From NCBI GenBank assembly GCA_963847515.1, contig CAWKAA010000007.1, positions 1,054,001 through 1,118,000 on the forward strand: DNA of 64,000 bases, written 5' to 3'. Positions within the stretch are counted from its first letter, which is position 1. Every line of letters begins with the position of its first letter. Position numbers and translations under genes: made by a program. Of this stretch, positions 36,383 through 45,146 are shown in pieces. Source of the DNA: QHXW01 sp963847515. Lineage in GTDB: Bacteria; Acidobacteriota; Terriglobia; Bryobacterales; Bryobacteraceae. Below the pieces are notes generated by a model, which was not told where the DNA came from, ran no database searches, and saw only the letters and a program-made list of their open reading frames with translations.

Positions 36383-37450
36383 ATGATGAGGACTCATATC
36401 AGGCTTGCTGTGCCGATCAGTACCTTCGTCGCCGGCGCCGTAATTGGTTTCGCTCAGGGTCCCGGTATGGCTCGTCCTACGCCGCCGACCTCCACGACGG
36501 AATCCCGCGGCGACATCAAGACGGGCGACGCGACACCGGCAGGCGAGCCCGTAGTGCGAGGCCAGGTCGCTTTGACAGACGGAGCCGTGCCGGACGGGCT
36601 TGTAGAGATTTACGCGGTTTGTGGAGGTACCGAGAAAGTCATTGCCGTCGCGGATTCAAGGGGTCGTTTCAACTTCAATCCAGGCGTTTTGAGCCCGATG
36701 AAGGACACGAAAGGTTGCGTATTGCGCGCCACTCTGGACGGGTACCGCTCCGAGACCAAGCCATTGGAGGGAGTGAAACCGGACTCCAGCACCAAAGTGG
36801 GCAAGATCGTTCTGCAGCCCTTGTCCTCGGAAACAAACGCATTGACAAGCGGCGCCAGTGCGCAAGCCAACAAGGCTGCCAAGAAGGCGTATGAGAAAGG
36901 TCTGGATGAGGCGGCGAAACAGGCCTGGGCAGCAGCCAAGGCGTCATTGCTGAAGGCCACGGCCGCTTATCCCGGCTACAGTGAGGCGTGGCTCAGCCTC
37001 GGCCTTCTCCAACTGAGCGACGGCGATCGCGACGGGGCGCAGAAATCGTTTGCGGAATCAGCGCGGGCGGATGGGAAGTTTGCGGCCCCTTTGATCCAGC
37101 TTGCTGTAGTGGATTCCTTGCGAAGCGATTGGCCGGCGACCGTGGAGCATTCTCAGAAAGCGATCGATCTGAATCCGTCTGCTTTTCCGCGAGCCTATGA
37201 GTTGAACGCACTCGGAAATTTGAATTTGAAAAACGCCGATGCCGTAGAAAAAAGCGCCGCCGAAGGACTCAAGATCGACACGGAGCATCGGTACCCGGAA
37301 TTGGAATATCTGCTCGGGATCGTTTTGGCTGCCAAGCACGAGATGGACGGAGCCACGAAACATCTGCAGACATATATCGACCAGTCGCCGAATGGACCTA
37401 ACATCGAGCGGGCGAAAACGGCACTGGCAGAGTTGCGCGCGTCGAAGTGA
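36383..37450 (+). CDS. Secreted carboxypeptidase-regulatory-like / TPR protein
   Basis: 355 residues from ATG 36383 (36386 possible). Signal peptide to about residue 25, a proline-rich linker, a CarboxypepD_reg-like beta domain (about 60-140; VVRGQVALTDGAVPDGLVEIYA), then TPR-like helices (about 160-350; SEAWLSLGLLQLSDGDRDGA). It follows the cytochrome and may belong to the same transcript. It is probably periplasmic. Function unknown. Confidence 0.75.
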   Translation: MMRTHIRLAVPISTFVAGAVIGFAQGPGMARPTPPTSTTESRGDIKTGDATPAGEPVVRGQVALTDGAVPDGLVEIYAVCGGTEKVIAVADSRGRFNFNPGVLSPMKDTKGCVLRATLDGYRSETKPLEGVKPDSSTKVGKIVLQPLSSETNALTSGASAQANKAAKKAYEKGLDEAAKQAWAAAKASLLKATAAYPGYSEAWLSLGLLQLSDGDRDGAQKSFAESARADGKFAAPLIQLAVVDSLRSDWPATVEHSQKAIDLNPSAFPRAYELNALGNLNLKNADAVEKSAAEGLKIDTEHRYPELEYLLGIVLAAKHEMDGATKHLQTYIDQSPNGPNIERAKTALAELRASK

Positions 37451-37506
37451 AGCCAAGATCTTCCGATACACGTGTGAAATGCTTGGGACTTTTCATGCGG
37501 ACCGGC

Positions 37507-37536
37507 TTGCTTTGCTCAGCGAATTAGCGATATACT
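37507..37536 (+). promoter_or_regulatory. Putative promoter of the aroF attenuator transcript
   Basis: TTGCTT (37507-37512), an 18-bp spacer and TATACT (37531-37536). Initiation near 37543 would put the leader-peptide ATG (37546) almost at the 5' end, implying leaderless translation. Confidence 0.5.
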
Positions 37537-37545
37537 GCCGTTTCG

Positions 37546-37608
37546 ATGTCCAGGGCCTTCGCCAGCTCGTTTAGGTACCGATTTTGGTACTTTACCAAGA
37601 TCGCGTAG
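37546..37608 (+). CDS. Aromatic-amino-acid leader peptide
   Basis: A 20-codon ORF whose residues 9-16 read FRYRFWYF. In all it has four Phe, two Tyr and one Trp codons out of twenty. It ends at TAG 37606-37608, exactly where the antiterminator strand begins. It is too short and biased to be a protein product. The composition matches the end-products of the pathway whose first enzyme is encoded downstream. No Shine-Dalgarno site is visible, so leaderless initiation is likely. Confidence 0.8.
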   Translation: MSRAFASSFRYRFWYFTKIA

Positions 37609-37678
37609 AGTGGCGTTGGTTTAGAAACCAAGCAGTTTCGAAAAAGCCAACCCACTCGGAAGAGTGGGTTTTTTATTT
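37608..37678 (+). promoter_or_regulatory. Transcription attenuator (antiterminator/terminator switch)
   Basis: Terminator: AACCCACTC (37649-37657) with GAGTGGGTT (37662-37670), 9 bp, GGAA loop, then a run of Ts. Antiterminator: GAGTGG-C-GTTGG (37608-37619) pairs with CCAACCCACTC (37647-37657), an 11-bp helix with one bulged C, which sequesters the terminator's left arm. A third hairpin (37616-37631) competes. A ribosome stalled at 37576-37593 leaves 37608-37619 free, whereas one at the TAG covers it. This is the trp-type logic. Confidence 0.8.
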
Positions 37679-37699
37679 CTACGGGAGGTTCGAAAGATC

Positions 37700-38743
37700 A
37701 TGATTATTTCGATGCGGCCTCACGCCACGCGGGAGGAGATCGATCACGTTTGCGAGCGGATTCGGGAGTTCGGGTATAAGGTCCACTCGATCGAAGGCGA
37801 GGAGCGCGTGGTGATCGGCGTGGTCGGCATCGGCGACGTGACGGCGTGTCTCGAATCGCTCGAAGCCACGCCCGGCGTGGAGCGCGCCGTGCGCATCTCG
37901 GCGCCCTACAAGTTCGTCAGCAAGGAATTCAAGAAGGAGCGCACGCAGATGCGCGTGAACGGCCTCGAAATCGGCGGCGACGAATTCATGGTGATGGCGG
38001 GGCCGTGCTCGGTGGAATCCGAGCGGCAGATCATGGAGACCGCCGAGGGCGTGCGCAAAGCCGGCGCACGCATTCTGCGCGGCGGCGCGTTCAAGCCGCG
38101 CACCTCGCCTTACGATTTTCAGGGCATGGAGCTGGAAGGGCTGAAGCTGCTGCGCAAGGCCAAGGAGGCCACCGGGCTCGCGATCATCACCGAGGTGATG
38201 AGCGATCGGGATGTGGACCTGGTGGCCGAATACGCCGACATCATGCAGGTGGGCGCGCGCAACATGCAGAACTTCGCGCTGCTGAAGTCGCTGGGCAAGT
38301 GCGGGCGGCCCGTGCTGCTGAAGCGCGGCATGAGTTCCACCATCAAAGAACTGCTGATGTCCGCCGAGTACATCGTGGCGCACGGCAATTCCAATGTGCT
38401 GCTGTGCGAGCGCGGCATCCGCACCTTCGAAACCGCCACGCGCAATACCTGCGACATCGCCGCCGTGCCCGTGCTCAACGAGATGACGCACCTGCCGGTG
38501 ATCCTCGATCCCAGCCATGCAACCGGCAAGCGCAGCCTGGTGCCCGCAGTGGCGCGCGCGGCAGTTGCGATCGGCGCTGACGGCCTGATTGTGGAAGTGC
38601 ATCCCAATCCGGAGAAGGCGGTGAGCGACGGCGCGCAGTCACTCACGCTCGATCAGTTCCGCACCATGATGACGCAGCTCAAGCCCTATATCGAGCTGTG
38701 GAAACAGGCGCGCGTGGCCGAACTGGCTGCGGCCGCCGTGTGA
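37700..38743 (+). CDS. aroF: 3-deoxy-7-phosphoheptulonate (DAHP) synthase, type I-beta
   Basis: 347 residues from ATG 37700, with GGAGG at 37684-37688. It condenses PEP and erythrose-4-phosphate, the first step to Phe, Tyr and Trp. An N-terminal ferredoxin-like regulatory domain (residues 1-70, as in Thermotoga-type enzymes) precedes the barrel. Barrel motifs are MAGPCSVES, LRGGAFKPRTSPYDFQG, ITEVMSDRD, LLKRGMSST and LPVILDPSHATGKR. It is preceded by an aromatic attenuator. GC at third positions is higher than in most neighbours. Confidence 0.93.
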   Translation: MIISMRPHATREEIDHVCERIREFGYKVHSIEGEERVVIGVVGIGDVTACLESLEATPGVERAVRISAPYKFVSKEFKKERTQMRVNGLEIGGDEFMVMAGPCSVESERQIMETAEGVRKAGARILRGGAFKPRTSPYDFQGMELEGLKLLRKAKEATGLAIITEVMSDRDVDLVAEYADIMQVGARNMQNFALLKSLGKCGRPVLLKRGMSSTIKELLMSAEYIVAHGNSNVLLCERGIRTFETATRNTCDIAAVPVLNEMTHLPVILDPSHATGKRSLVPAVARAAVAIGADGLIVEVHPNPEKAVSDGAQSLTLDQFRTMMTQLKPYIELWKQARVAELAAAAV

Positions 38744-38753
38744 TACTGGGTTC

Positions 38754-39674
38754 GTGAAACTCCGCGCCTGGTGGGTCGGGATTGCATTGGTAATGCTTGC
38801 GGGCATCGTCTGGCTAGGCCTTTACGAGCGGGCCCGCATGGCCGCACAAAGCCCGGCTGGCATGTTGCGCCGCCTTCCCGCGCAGAATGCGGCCATTCTG
38901 TTTGTCGACTTCGAGGCGCTGCGCCGCGACGGTTTCCTGAAACTCCTCTCGCAATCCAAAGGCGAAGAGCCCGATTACCAAGGGTTCGTACGCGCTTCAG
39001 GCTTCGACTACCGGAACGATCTCGATCTGGCTGCCGTTTCTTTTAGCAATGACGGCGAGTTTTTCGTTATCAAAGGGCGGTTCGACTGGAAGAAGCTGGA
39101 GACCTATGCCGAGTCTCAAGGCGGAAACTGCCGCAGCCACATGTGCTGCATGCCGGGCAGTACGCCGGAGCGCAGAATCTCGTTTTATCCTCTGCAATCC
39201 AACCTGATGGCGCTCGCGGTGAGCAACGACAGCTCCGCGGCCGTCCGCCTGCAGCAGGCGTACAGTGGGGCGGTCCAGCCGCTCGAACTTCCACTCGATC
39301 CGGTCTGGTTTTCGATCCCCGCGGAAAACCTGAAAGGCGCACGCCAGTTGCCCGGCGGGGCTCACGTGTTCGCCACGGCGCTGGCATCGGCCGACAAGAT
39401 TCTGCTCTCGCTCGGCCCGGACGGCTCGCAGTTCGAGGCCAGGCTGGCGGTGACTTGCCGTTCTTCAACCGATGCCGCGGCGCTTGCCGTGCAACTGCAG
39501 CGCGCCACGTTCCTGCTGCGGGATACCATCACGCGCGAAAACCAAAAACCTGATCCCAAGGACTTGAGCGGCGTGCTGACCGCTGGAGTGTTCCAGCAGG
39601 CCGGCAGGCGCGTGCTGGGGCGATGGCCACTGCCGCCTGTGTTTATCGAATCGCTTGCAGGTGGAGCTCTGTAG
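38754..39674 (+). CDS. Hypothetical membrane-anchored protein
   Basis: 306 residues from GTG 38754. One N-terminal membrane anchor (about residues 6-24), then a large extracytoplasmic domain with few motifs and a Cys-rich stretch (CRSHMCCM, about 127-134). It lies 10 nt after aroF, so it is probably co-transcribed. It resembles secreted proteins with paired alpha/beta halves of unknown function. No catalytic signature found. Confidence 0.6.
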   Translation: MKLRAWWVGIALVMLAGIVWLGLYERARMAAQSPAGMLRRLPAQNAAILFVDFEALRRDGFLKLLSQSKGEEPDYQGFVRASGFDYRNDLDLAAVSFSNDGEFFVIKGRFDWKKLETYAESQGGNCRSHMCCMPGSTPERRISFYPLQSNLMALAVSNDSSAAVRLQQAYSGAVQPLELPLDPVWFSIPAENLKGARQLPGGAHVFATALASADKILLSLGPDGSQFEARLAVTCRSSTDAAALAVQLQRATFLLRDTITRENQKPDPKDLSGVLTAGVFQQAGRRVLGRWPLPPVFIESLAGGAL

Positions 39675-39688
39675 GCGATCCCGGCGCG

Positions 39689-40632
39689 ATGAGCGGAGTT
39701 CTTTGCTGCGGCAATCTCGTGGTGGACATTCTGGTGCGGCCCGTGGACCGTTTCCCGTGGGGAACGACCACGCTGGTGGAGACCATCGAGCAGCACCTGG
39801 GCGGGAATGGCGCAAGCACCTCCTATACTCTGGGCAAGCTGGGAACTCCAGTGCGCCTGCTGGGAATGGTGGGCGCGGATGCATTCGGCGATTTAGCCGT
39901 GCACAAACTCGCAGCCGCCGGAGTGGATACGGCGTGGATCGCACGATCGGCCGCAGCGACCGCGACGACTGTGGCGCTGGTGAATAGCTCTGGCGAACGC
40001 ATGTTCCTGCACCAGCTGGGCGCGAGCAGCGAGGCGTTTGCCGAACCGATTCAGTTCACAACAGAAGTCACGCGCGACATGTCCCATTTCCATCTGGCGT
40101 CGGTGTTCGGGTTGCCCAAGCTGCGCCCGCAGACTGCTGACCTGCTGCGCCGAGCGCGCGAAGCCGGCCTGGCGACATCGGTGGACACGCAGTGGGACAC
40201 GCTGGACCGCTGGATGGCCGACCTGGCGCCATGCCTGCCCTTCACGGATCTGCTGTTCATGAACGAGGATGAGGCGCGGATGCTGACCGGAACATCCGAA
40301 CCCGCCCGCGCAGCTGTAGTGATGCAAGAGCGCGGCGCGCGCACGGTGGTCCTGAAACGGAGCGGACGCGGCTGTGCGGTCTTCGGGCCGGGGATAACGA
40401 TCGAATGTCCGGCGTTCGATGTGCCGGTGGTGGATACCACGGGGCCGGCGATTGCTTCGCCGGCGCGTTCCTCGCGGCGCTGCTCCGGGATCGCTCCTAT
40501 GCCGAGGCTGCGAGGTTTGCGAATGCAGTGGGCGCGCTGACCATCCAGCAGCTGGGCGCCGTGGAAGGCGTGCGATCGTTCGAGGAGACCGAGGCGTGGA
40601 TGCGGTCAGTCGATGTGGTTGTACGCCGCTAG
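39689..40632 (+). pseudogene. PfkB-family sugar kinase, one 1-nt deletion
   Basis: Start ATG 39689 (SGVLCCGNLVVDILVRPVDRF). Substrate-side motif GGNGASTSYTLGKLG; the C-terminal signature should read DTTGAGDCFAGAFLAALL. The sequence at about 40438-40443 has one G too few in a G-run, so DTTG continues in the next frame as AGDCFAGAF through to the stop at 40632. Restoring one G gives an intact ribokinase-like enzyme of about 314 residues. The 3' end overlaps the convergent malate synthase by 27 nt. Confidence 0.8.
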
Positions 40633-42201
40633 CGTCATGAATTCCGGAAAATCGCCGCCGGTCATCATCTGCTCGAACAATTGAGCCGCCAGCGCGAATT
40701 TGCCGGACTCGAAACGAGCTGCGCCGAGGCGTTCCTTCTGCCCCGCCAATTCACCGGCGATGGTCTGGGTGACCAACTGGCGCGTCACGCTGCGGCCGTC
40801 GCTCAGCCGCGCGCCGTGGCGGAGCCACTGCCACACCTGGGCACGAGAGATTTCGGCAGTCGCCGCATCCTCCATCAGGTTATAGATCGGCACACAACCG
40901 TTGCCGCGCAGCCAGGACTCCAGATACTGGATGCCGACATCGACATTGAGTCGCAAGCCCTGCTCGGTGATGTCGCCAGCGGGCACTTTCAATAAGTCGG
41001 GCGTCGAAATTTTGACGTCTTCCCGCTTGACGGAAATCTGGTTGGGCTGCGGCATGTAGCGATCGAAAATTTCCTTGGCGACGGGAACCAGGCCGGGGTG
41101 CGCCACCCATGTGCCGTCGTGTCCCGCTTTCACTTCGCGAAGCTTGTCCTGCCTGACCTTTTCGAGGGCTTTCTCATTGGCTTCGGGATCGCTCTTGATG
41201 GGAATCTGTGCGGCCATGCCGCCCATGGCGTGAATGCCGCGGCGGTGGCAGGTCTGGATCAGCAGGTCAACGTACGCCTTGAGGAAATCGCGATCCATGG
41301 TGACCTGCGCGCGATTTGGCAGCAGAAAGTCAGGACGGTTTCGAAACTTCTTGATGAAGCTGAAAATGTAATCCCAGCGCCCACAATTCAGGCCGGAAGA
41401 GTGCTCGCGCAGTTCGTACAGAATCTCGTCCATCTCGAATGCCGCCAGGATGGTCTCGATCAGGACGGTCGCGCGGATGGCGCCTTTCGGGATGCCCACG
41501 TAATTCTGCGCGAACAGGAACACGTCGTTCCACAGCCGCGCTTCCAGATGGCTCTCGAGTTTGGGCAGGTAGAAGTACGGTCCGCTTCCCTTCTCGATCA
41601 GCGTTCTGGCGTTGTGGAAAAAATAGAGACCAAAGTCAAACAGCGAGCCCGACATCGGTTTACCGTCGACAAGAACGTGCTTCTCTGTCAGGTGCCAGCC
41701 GCGCGGCCGGACCAGAAGCGTCGCTGTTTTGTCATTCAGCCGATACTGCTTGCCCTCGGGACTGGCGAAGGTGATGGTGCGCTTCACCGTGTCGCGGAGG
41801 TTGAGCTGGCCTTCAATATTGTTCTGCCAGGTGGGCGAATTGGAATCCTCAAAATCCGCCATGAAGACGCTCGCGCCGGAGTTCAGCGCATTGATGATCA
41901 TTTTGCGGTCCACGGGACCGGTGATCTCGACGCGGCGGTCTTCCAGATCTTTGGGAATCGGGGCCACGGTCCAGTCGCTTTCGCGGATGCGCGCGGTGGT
42001 TTCCAGAAAGTCGGGCAGCTTTCCGCGATCGATCTCGCCCTGCCGCGCCTGCCGCTGCTCGAGCAGATGCACGCGGCGGGTGTCGAACTGGTTCGCCAAT
42101 TGACCCAGAAACTCGAGCGCCGGCTGGCTCAGGATCTCGCGATAGGCGTCGTTGAGGGGTCCCCTGACCTCGAGATTGAGGTTCGTGGATGGCGTCGCCA
42201 T
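40606..42201 (-). CDS. aceB: Malate synthase A
   Basis: 531 residues from ATG 42201. It condenses glyoxylate and acetyl-CoA to malate in the glyoxylate bypass. Motifs: VFMADFEDSNSPTW (metal-binding), HLTEKHVLVDGKPMSGSLFDFGLYFFHN, RATVLIETILAAFEMDEIL, GTWVAHPGLVPVA. Full length for the A isoform. It begins directly after the FmdB-like gene. No isocitrate lyase is in view. The glycolate oxidase subunit nearby (42589-44049) would supply glyoxylate. Confidence 0.93.
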   Translation of the reverse strand: MATPSTNLNLEVRGPLNDAYREILSQPALEFLGQLANQFDTRRVHLLEQRQARQGEIDRGKLPDFLETTARIRESDWTVAPIPKDLEDRRVEITGPVDRKMIINALNSGASVFMADFEDSNSPTWQNNIEGQLNLRDTVKRTITFASPEGKQYRLNDKTATLLVRPRGWHLTEKHVLVDGKPMSGSLFDFGLYFFHNARTLIEKGSGPYFYLPKLESHLEARLWNDVFLFAQNYVGIPKGAIRATVLIETILAAFEMDEILYELREHSSGLNCGRWDYIFSFIKKFRNRPDFLLPNRAQVTMDRDFLKAYVDLLIQTCHRRGIHAMGGMAAQIPIKSDPEANEKALEKVRQDKLREVKAGHDGTWVAHPGLVPVAKEIFDRYMPQPNQISVKREDVKISTPDLLKVPAGDITEQGLRLNVDVGIQYLESWLRGNGCVPIYNLMEDAATAEISRAQVWQWLRHGARLSDGRSVTRQLVTQTIAGELAGQKERLGAARFESGKFALAAQLFEQMMTGGDFPEFMTLAAYNHID

Positions 42202-42202
42202 T

Positions 42203-42433
42203 TTAGTTGCGGCCGCAAAAGCCAGGATTACTGCACATGCCACTGGGGCACATGGGTGCTTCGGCGCTCTGTGCGGGCGCCCCGTTGGCGCGTGCCGCGA
42301 AGGTAGAGAACTCCTGGTTCAGGTGCTTCTGCCCGCAAGAGGGGCAGTTCAAGTCGGAGGCTTCCGACGAGCGCCGCAGGAGTTTTTCAAACTTGGTACC
42401 GCAATCTTGACATTTGTACTCGTAGATGGGCAT
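42203..42433 (-). CDS. FmdB-family zinc-ribbon protein
   Basis: A 76-residue protein starting MPIYEYKCQDCGTKFEKL. CxxC pairs (CQDC and CPSC) form a zinc ribbon. A Cys-rich tail (MCPSGMCSNPGFC) follows. FmdB proteins are small putative regulators of unknown mechanism. It is immediately upstream of aceB on the same strand (stop 1 nt before the ATG), suggesting co-expression. Confidence 0.85.
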   Translation of the reverse strand: MPIYEYKCQDCGTKFEKLLRRSSEASDLNCPSCGQKHLNQEFSTFAARANGAPAQSAEAPMCPSGMCSNPGFCGRN

Positions 42434-42524
42434 AGCGTTCTGATGGTATTTTCTCACAGCTGGCAAGAGATGGGGACGGCTACTTCGCACAGGATTCGTC
42501 CCCATGGCATGACGCTACCCCACT

Positions 42525-42555
42525 GCAACCGCTCCCTGCCGGTCACGGCTCGTTA
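42525..42555. repeat. Dispersed GAGCCGTGACC-type repeat, copy 2
   Basis: GCAACCGCTCCCTGCCGGTC followed by ACGGCTCGTTA, in the gap between glcD and the FmdB gene. It is nearly identical to the copy inside the cytochrome gene start. Confidence 0.6.
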
Positions 42556-42588
42556 CCTATGTCCCCGTACGAACATTAGGCGGAGCGG

Positions 42589-44049
42589 TTAGTAGGTCTG
42601 TGCGCGTGGCCCGAGCGCGGGCTGGCGGATTTCCAGGCAGCCTTTTCCGGTAGGCAGCACTTTGCCGGGGTTCAGCCGGTTGTCGGGATCGAACAGGAGC
42701 TTGAAGCTGCGAATCATGTCCAGTGATTCGGGGGAGAACAGGCGGGCCATCATCTCGTTCTTTTCCATGCCGACGCCGTGCTCGCCGGTGATCGAGCCGC
42801 CTACCGAGATGCAGTACTCCAGAATCTCTTCACCCGCGGCCTTGGTTTTCTCGAGATCGCCCTCGCGCCGCGCGTCGAACAGAATGATGGGGTGCATGTT
42901 GCCGTCGCCCGCGTGAAAGATGTTGCTGATGGTGAGCCCGTACTTCTTCCCGACTTCGCCGATGAAGCGGAGCGTTGGAGCGATTTTGGTGCGCGGGACC
43001 ACGCCATCCTGCACGTAATAGGTTGGACTCACGCGGCCTACCGCGCCGAACGCGTTCTTGCGGCCTTTCCATAAGAGCTCGCGCTCTTCGGCAGATCTGG
43101 CCAGCCGCACTTCACGCGCGCCGCAGGAACAGGCAGCCTCGCGGATCTGTTCCACCTGCTCCTCCACCATCTCGCGCAAACCTTCGAGCTCGATCAGCAG
43201 CACCGCCGCGGCGTCCATCGGGTAGCCGGCATGCGTCGCCTCTTCCACCATCTGCAGCATCACGCCGTCGAGCATCTCGATCGCGACCGGAGTAATGGCG
43301 CGAGCCGTGATCTCGGCTACGGTGCGGCCAGCGTCGTCCGGAGAATCGTAGATCGCCAGAATGGTTTTCACCAGCTCGGGCTTGCGCATCAGGCGCACGA
43401 TGACTTTGGTCACCAGCGCCATGGTGCCCTCGGAGCCTGTGAGCAGTCCGGTCAGATCGTAGCCGGGAAGGTCGATTTCCTTTGCCGCCGGTCATGAAGA
43501 CAGAGCCATCCGGCAGCACCACCTCCAGACCCAGCACATGATTGGTGGTGACGCCGTAGGCCAAGCGTGTGCGGGCCGCCGGCGTTCTCGGCGACGTTGC
43601 CGCCAATGGTGCAGGCGCGCTGGCTCGACGGATCGGGCGCGTAAAATAACCGTGCGGCTGCGACCGCCAGCGTGATATCGAGATTGACCACGCCGGGCTG
43701 CACCACGGCGCGCTCATTTTCCAAATCGATTTCGAGAATGCGGTTCATGCGCGCGAAACCGATCATGATTCCGCCCGCCACGCGCGATCGCGCCTCCGCT
43801 CAGGCCGGTGCCCGCGCCGCGGCCCACGATGGGCACTTTGAACTCGCTGCTGATCTTGACGATGGCGACCACGTCTTCGGTCGAGCGCGGAAACACGACG
43901 ATGTCCGGACGCGCCTTATCGACGCTGCCGTCGTATTCGTAGAGCGAGAGATCCTCGGGCCGGTCCAGGTATCCGCGCGGGCCCAGGAGTTGGGCCAGCT
44001 TGTCTTTGGCTTTAGGGGAGAGCATGGAGAGAACGGGGACAGGCCGCAC
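42589..44049 (-). pseudogene. glcD: FAD-linked glycolate oxidase subunit GlcD, frameshifted
   Basis: Begins KAKDKLAQLLGPRGYLDRPED (ATG 44049, or more likely 44025). The FAD-binding segment is PIVGRGAGTGLSGGAIA, then RACTIGGNVAENAGG. The C-terminal half is intact in one frame, with YYVQDGVVPRTKI, FHAGDGNMHP, GEHGVGMEKN and DPDNRLNPGKVLP. Three shifts occur at about 43780, 43570 and 43470. It oxidises glycolate to glyoxylate and is near malate synthase. Confidence 0.82.
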
Positions 44050-44066
44050 GCGGTCCGAATTTTAGT

Positions 44067-44135
44067 ACCGCTTCCTCTGGTCGCGGCTCAGCAAAGCCCG
44101 ACCGATACTGAGCCGTGACCAAAGGGAGCGGTTGC
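44067..44135. repeat. Dispersed GAGCCGTGACC-type repeat, inverted pair (copies 3 and 4)
   Basis: ACCGCTTCCTCTGGTCGCGG at 44067 is followed by the inverted copy CTGAGCCGTGACC-AAAGGGAGCGGTT at 44108-44133. Together they form a long hairpin between glcD and the TlpA-like gene on the minus strand. It could act as a terminator. Confidence 0.6.
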
Positions 44136-44141
44136 GTCGTG

Positions 44142-44673
44142 CTAGAGCAGCGATTTCACGTAGTTCATCATTTTGTCGTCGGTCCAGTTGGTGGAGCTGA
44201 TGATTTTCGAGCAGCACCTTGCCGTCGCGATTGATGATGTAGGTTTCGGGAAATTTGAAGGTGCCGTATTCGGCGTTGATCTTGTTGTCCGGGTCGCGCG
44301 CGGTCAAGAAAGAGACGTTGACGCGCGAAAGGAAACGCTTGTAGGCTTTTTCATCTTTGTCCACACTGACGCCCAGCACCACGACTCCGGAGTTGGCGAG
44401 GTCGCGCTGAAATTGGTCGAGCGAAGGGAGCTCCTCGATGCACGTCGCGCACCAGGTTGCCCAGAAGTTCAGCACCAGCAGCTTTGCCGCCGAAGCTGTG
44501 CGCGCGAAATCGTGCGGCCGTCATCGGCGGTGATGGAAAAATCGGGCGCCGAATCGCCCACCCTGCACGATACGCTCGTGCAACGTTACAAAGATCACAT
44601 ACACGAAGGCGGCACAGACAGCACGCCGATTGAGATCTGCAAGATGCGGTCGGTTTTCACACATCTGCATCAT
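44142..44673 (-). pseudogene. TlpA-like membrane-anchored thioredoxin, frameshifted
   Basis: Start ATG 44673. N-terminal anchor AVCAAFVYVIFVTL, then VGDSAPDFSITADDGRTISR, the active site FWATWCATCIEELPSL, KFPETYIINRDGKVLL, and a C-terminus SSTNWTDDKMMNYVKSLL to TAG 44142-44144. Shifts at about 44545, 44490 and 44205 are needed. An unshifted reading runs on into the downstream repeat, which is certainly wrong. Role: periplasmic disulfide reduction, for example in cytochrome maturation. Confidence 0.7.
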
Positions 44674-44725
44674 GGTAACTTATAATCAAATTGTATCTGC
44701 GCGGTCCACGGCGTCCGTCCTACAC

Positions 44726-45146
44726 ATGCTTATTACGAAACGCGTAGAATTCTCGGCTTCGCACGTCTGCCGCAACCCATTGCTGAGCGACCGCGAGAAC
44801 GAGGAGTTGTTCGGCGCCGCCGCCAATCCGCACGGCCACGGCCACAATTACGTGATCGAAGTCACGGTGGAGGGCGATCCCGATCCGGTGACCGGCATGG
44901 TGCTCGATCTGAAAAAGCTGAAGGATGTGGTGAACCGCGAAGTGATCGAGACCGTACGATCACCGGTTTCTGAACTACGAAGTTCCGCCTTTCGACCGCG
45001 TCGTGCCGACCGTGGAGAATATCGCCATCGACATCTGGAATCGCCTGGAGCCGCACGTCTCGCACAGGAGGGCGGCCGCACTGCACGCCGTCCGGGTGTA
45101 CGAGACGGACGACCTGTACGTCGATTATTTTGGGGAAGCGGCGTGA
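44726..45146 (+). pseudogene. 6-pyruvoyl-tetrahydropterin synthase-like protein, Cys-less paralogue, one frameshift
   Basis: Start ATG 44726 (LITKRVEFSASHVCRNPLL). Zinc histidines are present (SASH and NPHGHGHNYVIEVTVEG), but the catalytic Cys that precedes this loop in PTPS is Ala here (FGAAANPHGHGH). After a shift near 44955 the frame continues DHRFLNYEVPPFD, PTVENIAIDIWNRLEPHV, and VRVYETDDLYVDYFG. The stop overlaps the second paralogue by GTGA. With zinc kept but Cys lost, substrate or reaction may differ. Confidence 0.75.

Noticed and set aside
37560..37594. GGTACC/GGTAC symmetry (37574-37590) as an operator
   Set aside because: It falls on the control codons of the leader peptide and is explained by their Tyr/Phe codon content.
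37565..37660. T-box or other riboswitch upstream of aroF
   Set aside because: No T-box bulge sequence or specifier loop; the aromatic leader ORF with paired strands explains the region better.
37664..37699. Longer start of DAHP synthase at 37664
   Set aside because: These codons lie inside the attenuator terminator and T-run; ATG 37700 has a Shine-Dalgarno site and matches the family N-terminus.
41098..42306. Long open frame on the plus strand opposite malate synthase
   Set aside because: It is a GC-driven shadow of aceB; the minus strand has full malate synthase motifs and the plus frame has none.
44142..44475. Natural extension of the TlpA-like protein through the downstream repeat
   Set aside because: A frame change near 44205 restores a family-like C-terminus ending at 44142; the extension encodes only repeat sequence.
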